Assembly: GCA_027490195.1 (NCBI GenBank)
Contig: JAIXYN010000060.1
Location: forward strand, 1 to 64,000
Source: Verrucomicrobiaceae bacterium
GTDB taxonomy: Bacteria > Verrucomicrobiota > Verrucomicrobiia > Verrucomicrobiales > Verrucomicrobiaceae
DNA: 64,000 nt
Reading direction: 5' to 3'
The first letter of the stretch is position 1, and every line of letters begins with the position of its first letter. Of the stretch, positions 54,341-63,717 are shown piece after piece. The position numbers and the translations under genes are program-made. The notes below the pieces were generated by a model. The model was not told where the DNA came from. It did not search any database and saw only the letters and a program-made list of their open reading frames with translations.

Positions 54341-54994
54341 ATGATTTCCGCCCAAACGCGCAAGCCTGAATACACCGCCCGAGTCATCGAATGGCATGCC
54401 GACAAGGGCTTTGGCTGGCTGCAATTTGGCGACAAGCGGTTGTTTCTGCATCGCCGTGATTTTTCCAGGTTTCACCATCTGCCCAGGGTGGGTGAGGAAA
54501 TACGCTTTAACTGGGGGCTGGATGCGCAGCGCCGTCCGTGTGCCCAAAATGCCGTGCAAGTGCGCGAAGTCTCCGATGTCAGTTTGGTGGGACTGTGCTT
54601 TCTGGGCGTATTGCTGGTGTTGCCCGCCTACGCCTGGCGGCAGATGGGCTGGGAGATCTGGAAACTGGCGGCCTATGTGGGTGCTTTGTCACTGATCACC
54701 TATGCCGCATATGCAAGCGACAAGCGCAAGGCGCGCAAGGAGGCGTGGCGCACTCCTGAGGTGCTTCTGCATCTGTTGGAACTTGCCGGCGGCTGGCCTG
54801 GCGCGTGGGTGGCTCAGCGCAGGCTGCGGCATAAGTGCTCCAAAACGAGCTATCAGTTCGAGTTTTGGTTGATCATCTGCATCCACCAGTTCGTGGCGTT
54901 CGACTCGCTTCAACACTGGAACTATTCCCAGATGTTGAAGCAGGCGCTTTTCGAGGATCACCGAGAAGCAGGCGGTCGATATAAGCAGCGATAA
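54341..54994 (+). CDS. Cold-shock-like domain fused to DUF1294 membrane domain
   Basis: Protein of 217 residues. N-terminal cold-shock (OB) domain: 'ARVIEWHADKGFGWLQFGDK' with the RNP1-like KGFGWL, and 'LFLHRRDFSRF' with an RNP2-like motif (about 13-75). Two helices follow ('VGLCFLGVLLVLPAYAW', 'LAAYVGALSLITYAAYA') and then the DUF1294 signature 'DKRKARKEAWRTPEVLLHLL', 'ELAGGWPGAWVAQRRLRHKC', 'KTSYQFEFWLIICIHQ'. The fusion is a recurring but uncharacterised architecture. The ATG at 54341 is chosen; an upstream TTG (54305) adds an unlikely leader. Confidence 0.88.
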   Translation: MISAQTRKPEYTARVIEWHADKGFGWLQFGDKRLFLHRRDFSRFHHLPRVGEEIRFNWGLDAQRRPCAQNAVQVREVSDVSLVGLCFLGVLLVLPAYAWRQMGWEIWKLAAYVGALSLITYAAYASDKRKARKEAWRTPEVLLHLLELAGGWPGAWVAQRRLRHKCSKTSYQFEFWLIICIHQFVAFDSLQHWNYSQMLKQALFEDHREAGGRYKQR

Positions 54995-55000
54995 AGTCTA

Positions 55001-56407
55001 TCAAGACACCTTCAGCCCCAAATACGCTTTGGCATTGGGATAACAGATGTTCTTCACCATGGTGCCGACGAGGGCGTCGTCATTGGGAATGAGGCCGGAC
55101 TCGATGTCAGTGCCGAGGAGATTGCAGAGGGTGCGGCGGAAGTATTCGTGGCGGGGGAAGCTCATGAAGCTGCGGCTGTCGGTTAGCATGCCGATGAAGC
55201 GGCTGAGGAGGCCGAGGTTGCTCAGGGCATTGATCTGCCATTCCATGCCTTCCTTTTGATCGACGAACCACCAGCCGGAGCCGAACTGGACTTTGCCGGG
55301 GGTGGTGCCGTCAGCGAAATTGCCGGCCATGGTGCCGAAGACGTAGTTGGCATTGGGGTTGACGTTGTAGAGCACGGTCTTGGGCAGGGCGTTCTCGGTG
55401 TCGAGGCGGTCAAGAAAGCGGGAGAGTGTCTCCGCCTGCGGCCAGTCGCCGATGCTGTCGCAGCCGACGTCTGCGCCGATCTCACGGGCGAGGCGGCTGT
55501 TGTTGTTGCGCACCGGGCCGAGGTGGAGCTGCATGGTCCAGCCGCGTGAGGCATTGAGGCGGCCGACGTGGAGCATGATGTTGCTGGCAAACTGATCCTG
55601 CTCCTGCGCGCTGGCGGCGGTGCCGCTGCGGGCTTTCTGAAAGATGCGCTCGGCTTCGGCTTCGCTGACGAAATTGGCGTGGCAGTAGTTGAGACCGTGG
55701 TCGCTCAAGCGGCCTCCGATGCTGTGGAAGAAGTCATGGCGCTGTTTGAGGGCATCAAGCAAAGAGGCGTAGCTCTTCACTTCGATGCCGCTGGCGGCAC
55801 TGAGTTTGTCGCACCAGGCATTCCAGGATTCCGGCAGATGAACGGCTAGCGACTTGTCTGGGCGAAAGGTGGGATAGACGCCGACTTCAAAGCCATCGGC
55901 AGCGCATTTTTGGTGATGGGCGAGATCGTCGATGGGATCGTCCGTGGTGCAGAGTGCTTTGACTTTTTGCGTGCGCAGGATGCCACGGGTGCTCATCTCA
56001 GGCTTTGCCAAGGCGGCTTCGGTTTGCTCCCAGATGGCGGGGGCGGTCTTCTCGTCCAGCAGGGTGTCGATGCCGAAGTAGCGCTTCAGTTCGAGGTGGG
56101 TCCAGTGGTAGAGAGGATTGCGCAGGGTGTGAGGGACGGTTTTGGCCCAGGCGAGGAATTTGTCGCGGGGGCTGGCCTTGCCGGTGATGAATTCCTCGGG
56201 CACGCCATTGCAGCGCATCGCACGCCATTTGTAGTGGTCGCCTTCGAGCCATATTTCGAAGATATTTTTAAACTGGCGGTTCTCCGCGATGTCCTTCGGC
56301 GGCAGGTGATTGTGGTAGTCCAGGATCGGCTCGTCCTTGGCAAAGGTGTGGTACAGGCGGCTGGCGGCCTTGGAGGCGAGAAGAAAATCGTCGTGGATGA
56401 AAGACAT
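55001..56407 (-). CDS. uxaC: Glucuronate isomerase
   Basis: Amidohydrolase-superfamily isomerase of 468 residues, the usual UxaC size. It converts D-glucuronate to D-fructuronate (or galacturonate to tagaturonate). Seen: 'ILDYHNHLPPKDIAENRQF' (metal-site His pair), 'WKDW/RAMRCNGVPEEFITG'-type 'KWRAMRCNGVPEEFITGKA', 'YHWTHLELKRYFGI', 'CTTDDPIDDL', 'MQLHLGPVRNNNSR', 'LLSRFIGMLTDSRSFMSFPRH' in two blocks. The start at 56407 (MSFIHDDFLL) fits the family; the open frame runs to a GTG at 56485. No uxaA/uxaB or transporter nearby. Confidence 0.93.
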   Translation of the reverse strand: MSFIHDDFLLASKAASRLYHTFAKDEPILDYHNHLPPKDIAENRQFKNIFEIWLEGDHYKWRAMRCNGVPEEFITGKASPRDKFLAWAKTVPHTLRNPLYHWTHLELKRYFGIDTLLDEKTAPAIWEQTEAALAKPEMSTRGILRTQKVKALCTTDDPIDDLAHHQKCAADGFEVGVYPTFRPDKSLAVHLPESWNAWCDKLSAASGIEVKSYASLLDALKQRHDFFHSIGGRLSDHGLNYCHANFVSEAEAERIFQKARSGTAASAQEQDQFASNIMLHVGRLNASRGWTMQLHLGPVRNNNSRLAREIGADVGCDSIGDWPQAETLSRFLDRLDTENALPKTVLYNVNPNANYVFGTMAGNFADGTTPGKVQFGSGWWFVDQKEGMEWQINALSNLGLLSRFIGMLTDSRSFMSFPRHEYFRRTLCNLLGTDIESGLIPNDDALVGTMVKNICYPNAKAYLGLKVS

Positions 56408-56448
56408 TGCTGTTTGTCGGTTGGTGGTGACCTGCCTACACTGGCAGG

Positions 56449-57492
56449 ATGACGAAAACACGCAACTGGTTCGCGTTCCTGCCACTTCTCATATTGAGCG
56501 CGTGCAGTACGGTTCAGTTCTACACCCAGGCGATCAGCGGGCAGACGGAGATCTGGCGCAAATCACGGCCCAACGCCGAGGCGCTGGCGGATCCCAGCGT
56601 GGCCGAAAAGGTCAAGCAGCGCCTGAAGTTGATCGAAGAACTGCGTGCCTTTGCCGCCAGCCATCTGCATTTGCCGACGAAGAGTTTCGGTAAGTACTGC
56701 GACCTCAAGCGGCCCTACGTGGTGTGGGTGGTGTATGCCGCACCGGAGTTTTCCATTGAAAGCAAAAAGTGGTGGTACCCGCTGGTGGGCAGCCTGAAGT
56801 ATCGCGGTTTTTTTAACGAGAAGGATGCGGCTGTGGAAGCGGCACATCTCAAGAAAAAAGGGTATGATGTTTTCGTGGGCGGCGTGGAGGCCTATTCGAC
56901 GCTAGGCTATCTTGCGGACCCGGTGCTAAACACCTTTCTGCACCGCAGTGATGGCGAACTGGCCGAACTCATCTTTCATGAGCTGACGCATGCCAAGGTC
57001 TTTATTCCCGGCGATACTGATTTCAATGAAGCCTTTGCGACTGCGAACGGGCAGGAAGGGGTGCGGCGCTGGATGCGTTCGAAAAACAATCTGAGTGGGC
57101 TGCGCGAGTATGAAGCAAACCTGGAGAAGAGCCGTGATGCTGTCCACCTGATGCTACGCACGCGCGAGAAACTGAAGGCTGTCTATGCCTGCACCTATCG
57201 CAGCGTGGAAACGGAGAGGCTAGCCAAGCAGCGTGTCTTTGACGACATGCTGAAGGAGGCTGGTGCCGTAAGCCCCCATGCGCGGATCAACATCAACCAT
57301 GCGCCGAAGGTATGGAATAATGCGCGCCTCAACACCGTGGCCACCTACTATACGATGGTGCCCGGGTTCGAGCGGCTGCTGAAGGAAAAAAGTGGCGATC
57401 TGGAAGCGTTTCATCACGAAGTTGCCTCGATGCGTAAGCTGAACAACGAGCAGCGCATGAAGATTCTAGGAACCCCGGCCAGCCATGATTGA
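56449..57492 (+). CDS. HExxH lipoprotein, putative aminopeptidase
   Basis: Protein of 347 residues: lipobox L-S-A-C (Cys about residue 19), helix-rich start 'SRPNAEALADPSVAEKVKQRLKLI' in two parts, and a zinc-protease motif 'LIFHELTHAKVF' (HExxH at about 177-181) with a downstream Glu in 'FNEAFATANGQEGVRRW'. This matches the family annotated as predicted aminopeptidases. Location would be the periplasmic side of a membrane. Its 3' end overlaps the metallo-beta-lactamase gene by eight bases. Confidence 0.82.
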   Translation: MTKTRNWFAFLPLLILSACSTVQFYTQAISGQTEIWRKSRPNAEALADPSVAEKVKQRLKLIEELRAFAASHLHLPTKSFGKYCDLKRPYVVWVVYAAPEFSIESKKWWYPLVGSLKYRGFFNEKDAAVEAAHLKKKGYDVFVGGVEAYSTLGYLADPVLNTFLHRSDGELAELIFHELTHAKVFIPGDTDFNEAFATANGQEGVRRWMRSKNNLSGLREYEANLEKSRDAVHLMLRTREKLKAVYACTYRSVETERLAKQRVFDDMLKEAGAVSPHARININHAPKVWNNARLNTVATYYTMVPGFERLLKEKSGDLEAFHHEVASMRKLNNEQRMKILGTPASHD

Positions 57493-58354
57493 ACACCTCC
57501 GCTCTCGCATCCTTTTCTCGATCCTGCTGCTTGGCTGCAGCCTTGTTTCCGCGCAGGACAGGTCAAGCTGGACGGAACCGTTTCCTCCGCACCGGATCGC
57601 AGGGAATCTTTACTATGTCGGCTCGCGTGATCTGGCCTCCTATCTGATCACGACTCCGCAGGGGCATGTGCTCATCAACAGCAGCCTGGAGGAATCGGTG
57701 CCGCTGATCCGTGTCAGCGTGGAGAAACTGGGCTTCAAATTCGCGGATATTCGCATCCTGCTCATCAGCCATGCTCATTCGGACCATTGTGCGGGCAGCG
57801 CGGAGATCGTGAAGCAGACTGGTGCGAAGTATTGGGTGATGGATCAGGATGCCGACGCGGTGGAAAATGGCGGCGCGAAGAAAGCGCGGGTCGGGAAGGG
57901 GGACTACACGCAGTTTCCATCTGCCAAGGTGGATCGTCGGCTCAAGGACGGCGAGGAGGTCAAACTTGGAGACTCTGTGCTGGTGGCACACCTCACGCCC
58001 GGGCATACGCCCGGCTGTACGACTTGGACGCTGCATGTGGCAGACAATGGCAAGCCGCTGAATGCAGTCATCATCGGCAGTCCGAACGTGAATCCCGGCT
58101 ACGTGCTGGTGGGCAACAAGAACTACCCTGCCATAGCGACGGATTATGAGAAGACCTTTCGTGTGCTGAAGGGGCTGCCTGTGGACCTGTTCTTGGGCGC
58201 GCATGGCGGCTACTACGGGATGGAAGCCAAGCATGCGCGGCTGGGCACGGGTGACGAAAATCCCTTTATCGATCCTGCAGGCTATCTCCGCTACGTGATG
58301 GACAGGGAGGGTGCTTTCCTTGCGGAATGGGAAAAACAGAAGAAGGCGAGGTGA
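57485..58354 (+). CDS. Subclass B3-like metallo-beta-lactamase, exported
   Basis: Protein of 289 residues with a signal peptide ('LFSILLLGCSLVSA'). The di-zinc site is complete: His96-x-His98-x-Asp100-His101 in 'ISHAHSDHCAG', His174 in 'LTPGHTPGCTTW', and His240 in 'GAHGGYYGM'. The order, spacing and 'GHTPGCTTWTL' resemble subclass B3 enzymes (L1/FEZ/THIN-B group), which lack the B1 Cys ligand. It may hydrolyse beta-lactams or another periplasmic substrate. The overlap with the upstream HExxH lipoprotein gene suggests a physiological pairing rather than a mobile resistance gene. Confidence 0.85.
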   Translation: MIEHLRSRILFSILLLGCSLVSAQDRSSWTEPFPPHRIAGNLYYVGSRDLASYLITTPQGHVLINSSLEESVPLIRVSVEKLGFKFADIRILLISHAHSDHCAGSAEIVKQTGAKYWVMDQDADAVENGGAKKARVGKGDYTQFPSAKVDRRLKDGEEVKLGDSVLVAHLTPGHTPGCTTWTLHVADNGKPLNAVIIGSPNVNPGYVLVGNKNYPAIATDYEKTFRVLKGLPVDLFLGAHGGYYGMEAKHARLGTGDENPFIDPAGYLRYVMDREGAFLAEWEKQKKAR

Positions 58355-58448
58355 TCGGCACCTGCGGGAGGAGCGGATGAAACAAAGCGGAAAGCTTGCG
58401 TATCCGAGGCGAATCCGTCAATAATCAGTGCTTTCTTTAGTTTCAGCC

Positions 58449-60893
58449 ATGACACGCTTCTTCGTCTTGTTCATTCTCGCCCGTACGGCTTGCGCCGCAA
58501 CGCTGCCGCCTGTCGCTTCTTTTTTCGAGAAGAATTGTGTGGAGTGCCATGATGGTGATGTCAAGAAAGGCGGGCTGGATCTCACGGCCCTGTCGTTCAA
58601 GCCCGAGGACCGGAAGAACTTCGACCAGTGGGTGAAGGTCTATGATCGTGTGAGCAAGGGCGAGATGCCGCCTGCGAAGAAACCTCGGCCGGAGGCTGCG
58701 GAAGTGAAGACTTTTCAGGCAGCGCTCAAGACGCCGCTGCTTGGGTATGAACTGGCACAGCAGGCGAAGAACGGACGCACGGTGCTGCGCCGACTGAACC
58801 GCACCGAGTATGAGAACACCATGCATGACCTGCTGGGCATCTCACTGCCGCTGAAGCACATCCTGCCGGAAGACACGCCGCTGCATGGTTTTGACACCGT
58901 GGCGGAAGGGCTGCGTTTTTCACAGCTGCAAATCGAGAAGTATCTCGAAGCAGCCGATGCTGCGCTGGACGCGGCCATCGTGCTGAGCAAACGGCCGGTG
59001 GGGATCAATCAGCGTTACAGCTATAAAAACGAGCAGGGAATTCGCAAAAACCTCGACACACCGCCAGGCACGTTGTCGGATAAGAGCAATCCGAAGAGCG
59101 GGCACCGGGTGATGTTTCGTGAGAACGACAAAGAAGTCGTCATGTTCACCACGGGTGACTATCTGGTGGGGCTCAGGCAGTGCCGCCCGCCTAGTCCGGG
59201 CAACTACCGCATCAAGGTCTCCGCCAACGCTTTCCAGAGCGAGGGCGAGCCTATGACACTCATGATCTACAGCACCAACAAGCGGAAGCGCCTGCTGAGC
59301 TATTGCGAACTGCCGGCGGACAAGCCGCGCGAGTTTGAATTTACCACGCGCCTAGATGCCAACGATACCATCGTGATCAACTGTGATGGAGTGGGACGCG
59401 ACAAAAAGGGGCAGAACATTTACAATGTGGGTGCTGCTGAATTTCTGGGCACGGGACTCGCCGTACAATGGATCGAAGTAGAGGGTCCGCTTTCTGCTGA
59501 GTGGCCGCCTGCGAGCTTGAAGAAGGCGCTGGGGGATGTGCCGCTGACCGAGTTAGGAGAGAAGCAGAAGAAATATCGCGATGGCAAGCTGCTTGGTTAC
59601 GAACTCGCACCCGCAGATGTGAAGCAGGCGATTGCGAGTGGGCTCAGCGCCTTTGCGGCACGTGCTTTTCGGCGGCCATTGGACGCGGACGAGGCGGCTC
59701 CTTACATCGCACTTGCCACGCAGTCGCTGGAGGCGGGCAGCAATTTTGAAGACGCGATGCGCGTGGGGTTGCGCGCCATTCTGACGTCACCGGCTTTCCT
59801 GCTGCTGGAAGAGCATCCCGGCAAGCTCAGTGACCGCGCCCTGGCCACGCGGCTGGCGTATTTCCTCACGAGTTCGATGCCCGATGACGAACTGATGAAG
59901 GTGGCCGACGCGGGGCAGTTGAGCCAACCGGCGGAGCTGAAGGCTCAGACCGAGCGTCTGCTCAAAGGACCGAAAGCGGCGACGTTCGTGACCAACTTTG
60001 TTGGGCAGTGGCTGGAACTGCGCAATATCGAAGCGACCACGCCTGACACGAAGCTGTATCCCGAATACGACATGCTGCTCAAGCTGGGTATGGTGTCGGA
60101 GACGGAGGCTTTTTTCAGCGAGATGCTGAATCAAAATCTGCCGGTGGCCAATCTCATCCACAGTGACTTTGCCATGCTGAACAACCGCCTTGCGGAGCAT
60201 TACGAACTGCCGGGCATCTCGGGTGAGCAGTTCCGCCGTGTGTCATTGCCGAAGGACAGCCCGCGTGGCGGTGTTCTCACGCAGGCCAGTGTGCTCAAGG
60301 TCACGGCGAACGGCACGGTGACCTCGCCTGTGATTCGCGGTGCCTGGGTCATGAAGCGCCTGCTTGGCCAGCCGCCTCCGCCACCTCCGGGCAATGTGGC
60401 GGGCATCGAGCCAGACACGCGCGGCACCACCACCATTCGCGAGCAATTGGCGAAGCACCGTGACAATGAGAGCTGCGCTTCCTGCCACCGACAGATTGAC
60501 CCGCCAGGGTTTGCGCTGGAGAGCTTTGATGTCATTGGCGGCTTTCGTGAGAACTACCGCTCCAATGAAAAAGGGGCCAATGTGAAGCGCAAACTCAAGG
60601 GACAGAACATCTGGCAGTACAAGGAGGGCCTGCCGGTGGATGCCAGCGGCGAGCTGGCTGATGGCCGCAAGTTTCAAGGCATCACTGATTTTAAGAAGCT
60701 CCTGCTCGATCAGCAGGATCAAGTCATGTGCGCTCTTGCGGGCTATCTGGTGACCTATGGCACAGGCGCGGGCATCCAGTTTGCAGATCGCGACGCGATT
60801 GATGCCATCGCCAAACAGGCCAAAGTAGAGGGCTCTGGGCTACGTTCACTGGTCCATGCGGTGGTGCAATCTCCGCTGTTTTTGAGCAAGTAA
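58449..60893 (+). CDS. DUF1592/DUF1588 family heme-binding protein
   Basis: Exported protein of 814 residues (signal 'FFVLFILARTACA'). An N-terminal cytochrome-c-like module 'FFEKNCVECHDGDVKKGGLDL' carries CxxCH (about residues 29-33). Then DUF1587 ('LRRLNRTEYENTMHDLLGI'), a carbohydrate-binding-like beta region, DUF1595 ('FAARAFRRPLDADEAAPYI'), DUF1592 ('ATRLAYFLTSSMPDDELM'), DUF1588 with a second CxxCH ('ESCASCHRQIDPPGFALESFD') and DUF1585. Large families of these occur in Planctomycetes and Verrucomicrobia; roles in redox or polysaccharide breakdown are suspected. The DUF1552 gene follows 29 bases later, the standard partner. Confidence 0.92.
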   Translation: MTRFFVLFILARTACAATLPPVASFFEKNCVECHDGDVKKGGLDLTALSFKPEDRKNFDQWVKVYDRVSKGEMPPAKKPRPEAAEVKTFQAALKTPLLGYELAQQAKNGRTVLRRLNRTEYENTMHDLLGISLPLKHILPEDTPLHGFDTVAEGLRFSQLQIEKYLEAADAALDAAIVLSKRPVGINQRYSYKNEQGIRKNLDTPPGTLSDKSNPKSGHRVMFRENDKEVVMFTTGDYLVGLRQCRPPSPGNYRIKVSANAFQSEGEPMTLMIYSTNKRKRLLSYCELPADKPREFEFTTRLDANDTIVINCDGVGRDKKGQNIYNVGAAEFLGTGLAVQWIEVEGPLSAEWPPASLKKALGDVPLTELGEKQKKYRDGKLLGYELAPADVKQAIASGLSAFAARAFRRPLDADEAAPYIALATQSLEAGSNFEDAMRVGLRAILTSPAFLLLEEHPGKLSDRALATRLAYFLTSSMPDDELMKVADAGQLSQPAELKAQTERLLKGPKAATFVTNFVGQWLELRNIEATTPDTKLYPEYDMLLKLGMVSETEAFFSEMLNQNLPVANLIHSDFAMLNNRLAEHYELPGISGEQFRRVSLPKDSPRGGVLTQASVLKVTANGTVTSPVIRGAWVMKRLLGQPPPPPPGNVAGIEPDTRGTTTIREQLAKHRDNESCASCHRQIDPPGFALESFDVIGGFRENYRSNEKGANVKRKLKGQNIWQYKEGLPVDASGELADGRKFQGITDFKKLLLDQQDQVMCALAGYLVTYGTGAGIQFADRDAIDAIAKQAKVEGSGLRSLVHAVVQSPLFLSK

Positions 60894-60922
60894 GCTTCCA
60901 TTTCATTCGATACCTGCACACC

Positions 60923-62203
60923 ATGATCACACGCCCTGTCCTTTCCCGCCGCGCCTTCTTGCATGGTTCCGGTGTCTCGCTGGCCCTGCCGTTTCTGGAG
61001 GCCATGATGCCGCGCCTATCCAGTGCGGCGGCTGCCACACCACCGAAGCGGATGGTGTTTGCCTGTGCTTCGCTGGGTATTTACGGGCCTTCGTTGTTTC
61101 CCAAGGAGACGGGGCGTGGTTACACTCTCACGCCGTATCTTGAGGCACTCAAAGATCATCGGGATGATTTCACGGTGCTTTCGGGTGTGAGCCATCCGGA
61201 TCAGGCCGGGGCGGACGGGCATACGTCTGAAATGACGTGGCTGACATCAGCACGCGGGCCGGGTCTTGGTGGGTTCCGCAACACGGTCTCCATTGATCAA
61301 TTCGTCGCGGAGAAGATCGGCTATGAGACGCGGTATCCTTCGCTGGTGCTGAGTTCGGCAGGGCAGAGCAGCCAGAGCTACACGCGCAGCGGCGTCATGG
61401 TGCAGGCGCAGTCGAAGCCCTCGCAGGTCTTCGCCAAGCTCTTTCTCGATGGCACTCCGGCAGAGATCAGCAACCAGATGCGCAAGCTCAAGGAAGGCCG
61501 CAGCATCATGGACACCGTGCAGGCCGAGGCGAAACGCTTCGAACGCCGTGTGGGCGCGGCGGACAAGGAGAAGCTGGATGAATACTATACCTCTGTGCGT
61601 GAGATGGAGGAGCGCATGCTCAAGTCTGAGGAGTGGGTACAGAAGCCCAAGCCGAAGGTGGATGCTAAGCCGCCGATGGACATTGATAACGAGGCCGACC
61701 TCATTGCGCGCATGAAGCTGCTGTTTGATCTGATCCCGCTGGCGCTGCAAACGGACAGCACGCGGGCGATTACCGTGCTGGTGCAGGGCAGGGGAGATGT
61801 GCCCTTGATCAATGGCGTGACGATGGCGCATCACAATCTGTCGCACCACGGACAAGATCCGATGAAGATCGAGCAGCTGCAGCGCATTGAGCGTGCTGAG
61901 TTTGAAGCCTTCAACGGTTTGCTGACTTCACTCAAGGCCAAGAAGGAGGCCAATGGCAGCTTACTGGACAACACGATGGTGCTCTTCGGCAGCAACCTCG
62001 GCAACGCCAACAACCATGACTGGCACAACCTGCCGCTGGTGTTTGCGGGTGGTGGGTTCAAGCATGGTCAGCACCTGGCGTTTGATGCCAAGAACAATCA
62101 GCCGATGTGCAATCTCTTCGTGCAGATGCTGCAGCGCATGGGAATCGAGGCGGATGAGTTTGGATCGAGCACGGGGACGAGTTTGCCGGGGCTGGTGGTG
62201 TGA
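60923..62203 (+). CDS. DUF1552 Tat-exported protein
   Basis: Protein of 426 residues. Twin-arginine signal 'LSRRAFLHGSGVSLALPFLE' (about 7-26), then the DUF1552 pattern 'RMVFACASLGIYGPSLFP', 'FTVLSGVSHPDQAGADGH', 'SIDQFVAEKIGYETRYPSL', 'LDEYYTSVREMEERM', and 'MVLFGSNLGNANNHDWHNLP' with 'VFAGGGF'. The His/Asn-rich end recalls alkaline-phosphatase-like DUF1501 proteins. Function is not established. It is always found with DUF1592-type genes, as here. Confidence 0.92.
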   Translation: MITRPVLSRRAFLHGSGVSLALPFLEAMMPRLSSAAAATPPKRMVFACASLGIYGPSLFPKETGRGYTLTPYLEALKDHRDDFTVLSGVSHPDQAGADGHTSEMTWLTSARGPGLGGFRNTVSIDQFVAEKIGYETRYPSLVLSSAGQSSQSYTRSGVMVQAQSKPSQVFAKLFLDGTPAEISNQMRKLKEGRSIMDTVQAEAKRFERRVGAADKEKLDEYYTSVREMEERMLKSEEWVQKPKPKVDAKPPMDIDNEADLIARMKLLFDLIPLALQTDSTRAITVLVQGRGDVPLINGVTMAHHNLSHHGQDPMKIEQLQRIERAEFEAFNGLLTSLKAKKEANGSLLDNTMVLFGSNLGNANNHDWHNLPLVFAGGGFKHGQHLAFDAKNNQPMCNLFVQMLQRMGIEADEFGSSTGTSLPGLVV

Positions 62204-62208
62204 AAGTT

Positions 62209-62263
62209 GACCCGTTGCGCTGCAACGGGTCGGAGAGGAGACTCCAGTTGCGGCGCAACTGGA
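62209..62263. terminator. Two GTTGC/GCAAC hairpins between convergent genes
   Basis: Hairpin 1: GACCCGTTGC / GCAACGGGTC with a GCT loop (62209-62231). Hairpin 2: TCCAGTTGC / GCAACTGGA with a GGC loop (62243-62263). Both stems are perfect and share the same loop-proximal core. They separate the DUF1552 gene from the convergent nucleotidyltransferase; likely bidirectional termination, or members of a small palindromic repeat family. Confidence 0.55.
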
Positions 62264-62285
62264 CTACTTTGCTTCGCCCAACCGC

Positions 62286-63638
62286 CTACTCCTCCACCGC
62301 ATCAAAGACATCCGGCACCGGCGCATGCGTGGCCACCCAGGCGAGGGCTTCTTCTTTGGTCTTGAGGGTGCCTTCGAGCTGAAGGGTTTGAAGGGTGGTG
62401 AGGAGTTTGCCGAGGGCTTTGCCGGCGTGCCAGCCTTGGGCGATGAGATCGGCTCCGGTGATGATGCGCGGCGGGAGCATGGGCTCGCTGGCGAGTTCTT
62501 CGCGCTTGGCGAGGAGGAACTCGTAGTTGTCCAGCCAGCCGTTGGAGCCGAGGCAATCGACGCGGTGCAGGGCGAGTTCGTCATCGAATGAGGGACGGGC
62601 CATGAAGCGGCGCAGCTTGGCTGTGCGCATCTTTTTGACGTCTTTGAAGACCATGTGGTTTTCCACGGCGACGACGGTGGGCTCGATCACATCGTTGGAG
62701 AATTTCATGCGGCGCATGATCTCGCCGGTTTTTTCGGCACCGAGTTTGTCGTGACCGTTGAAGCGGATGCGGCCGGTGTCGGCGTCGCGGGTCTGCGTGG
62801 CGGGCTTGGAGATGTCGTGGAGAAGCACGCTCATGACCAGTGGCAACGAGACCTCGGAGGGCAGCAGGCTGAGCATGAGGCGGGTGTGGATGAAGACATC
62901 GCCCTCGGGATGGAACTGCGGCGGCTGCTCGCAGCCTTGCAGAACGAGGATCTCGGGGAGGAACTGCTCCATGAGGCCGCTGTTGACGAGGAGATCGAAA
63001 CCGCGCACGCGGTTGGGATGCAGCATTGTTTTCACGAACTCTTCGCGAATGCGCTCGATGCTGACGCTTTTGATCTTGGGGGCGAGGCCGCAGATGGATT
63101 CCCAAGTTGCGTGCTCAATGTCGAAGCCGAGTACGGTGGCGAAGCGGACGGCGCGGAGCATGCGGAGGTGGTCTTCTTCAAAGCGATCTTTCGCCACGCC
63201 GATGGCACGCAGCAGGCCCATGCGCAGGTCCACCTGGCCGTCCACGTAATCGATGACCTGCTCGGTGAGCGGATCAAAGAAGAGGCCGTTGATGGTGAAG
63301 TCGCGGCGCTGAGCGTCGAGTTCCGGGGTGGAGTAGGTGACGCTGTCTGGGCGGCGGCCGTCGCTGTAGCTGCCGTCGCTGCGGAAGGTGGCGACTTCGA
63401 CGTGAACATGATTCAGCCGCACGATGACGACACCGAAGTGGGCACCCACGGTTTGGGCACCGGGGAAGAGCTTCACCACTTGCTCGGGCGTGGCGCTGGT
63501 GGCCACGTCAAAGTCCTTGGCCTCGCGGCCCAGCAGCATGTCGCGCACGCAGCCGCCCGCCAGCAGGGCTTTGTGACCGGCCTGGGTGAGTTTTTCGATG
63601 ATCTGGATGGCAGTGGCGCGCATGCCCGGATGTTCCAT
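62286..63638 (-). CDS. CCA-adding / poly(A) polymerase family nucleotidyltransferase
   Basis: Class II nucleotidyltransferase of 450 residues. 'ALLAGGCVRDMLLGREAKDFDVATSA' contains the G-G and D-x-D metal site (about 25-50), then 'RRDFTINGLFFDP', the RNA-binding 'EEDHLRMLRAVRFATVLGF', 'SIERIREEFVKTML', and an HD domain ('LLHDISKPAT') with 'HDKLGAEKTGEIMRRMKFSN'. The HD makes it like bacterial CCA-adding enzymes, but sequence alone does not separate CCA-adding from poly(A) activity. Start at 63638 (MEHPGMRATAI); Met6 is also possible. Confidence 0.88.
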   Translation of the reverse strand: MEHPGMRATAIQIIEKLTQAGHKALLAGGCVRDMLLGREAKDFDVATSATPEQVVKLFPGAQTVGAHFGVVIVRLNHVHVEVATFRSDGSYSDGRRPDSVTYSTPELDAQRRDFTINGLFFDPLTEQVIDYVDGQVDLRMGLLRAIGVAKDRFEEDHLRMLRAVRFATVLGFDIEHATWESICGLAPKIKSVSIERIREEFVKTMLHPNRVRGFDLLVNSGLMEQFLPEILVLQGCEQPPQFHPEGDVFIHTRLMLSLLPSEVSLPLVMSVLLHDISKPATQTRDADTGRIRFNGHDKLGAEKTGEIMRRMKFSNDVIEPTVVAVENHMVFKDVKKMRTAKLRRFMARPSFDDELALHRVDCLGSNGWLDNYEFLLAKREELASEPMLPPRIITGADLIAQGWHAGKALGKLLTTLQTLQLEGTLKTKEEALAWVATHAPVPDVFDAVEE

Positions 63639-63717
63639 GGCCGGGTTGAATGTTCAATGTTGATTCTGCTTTCCGCTGTTCAAATCGGGGACTGGCATTA
63701 CACTCGCGGCCCCTTAT

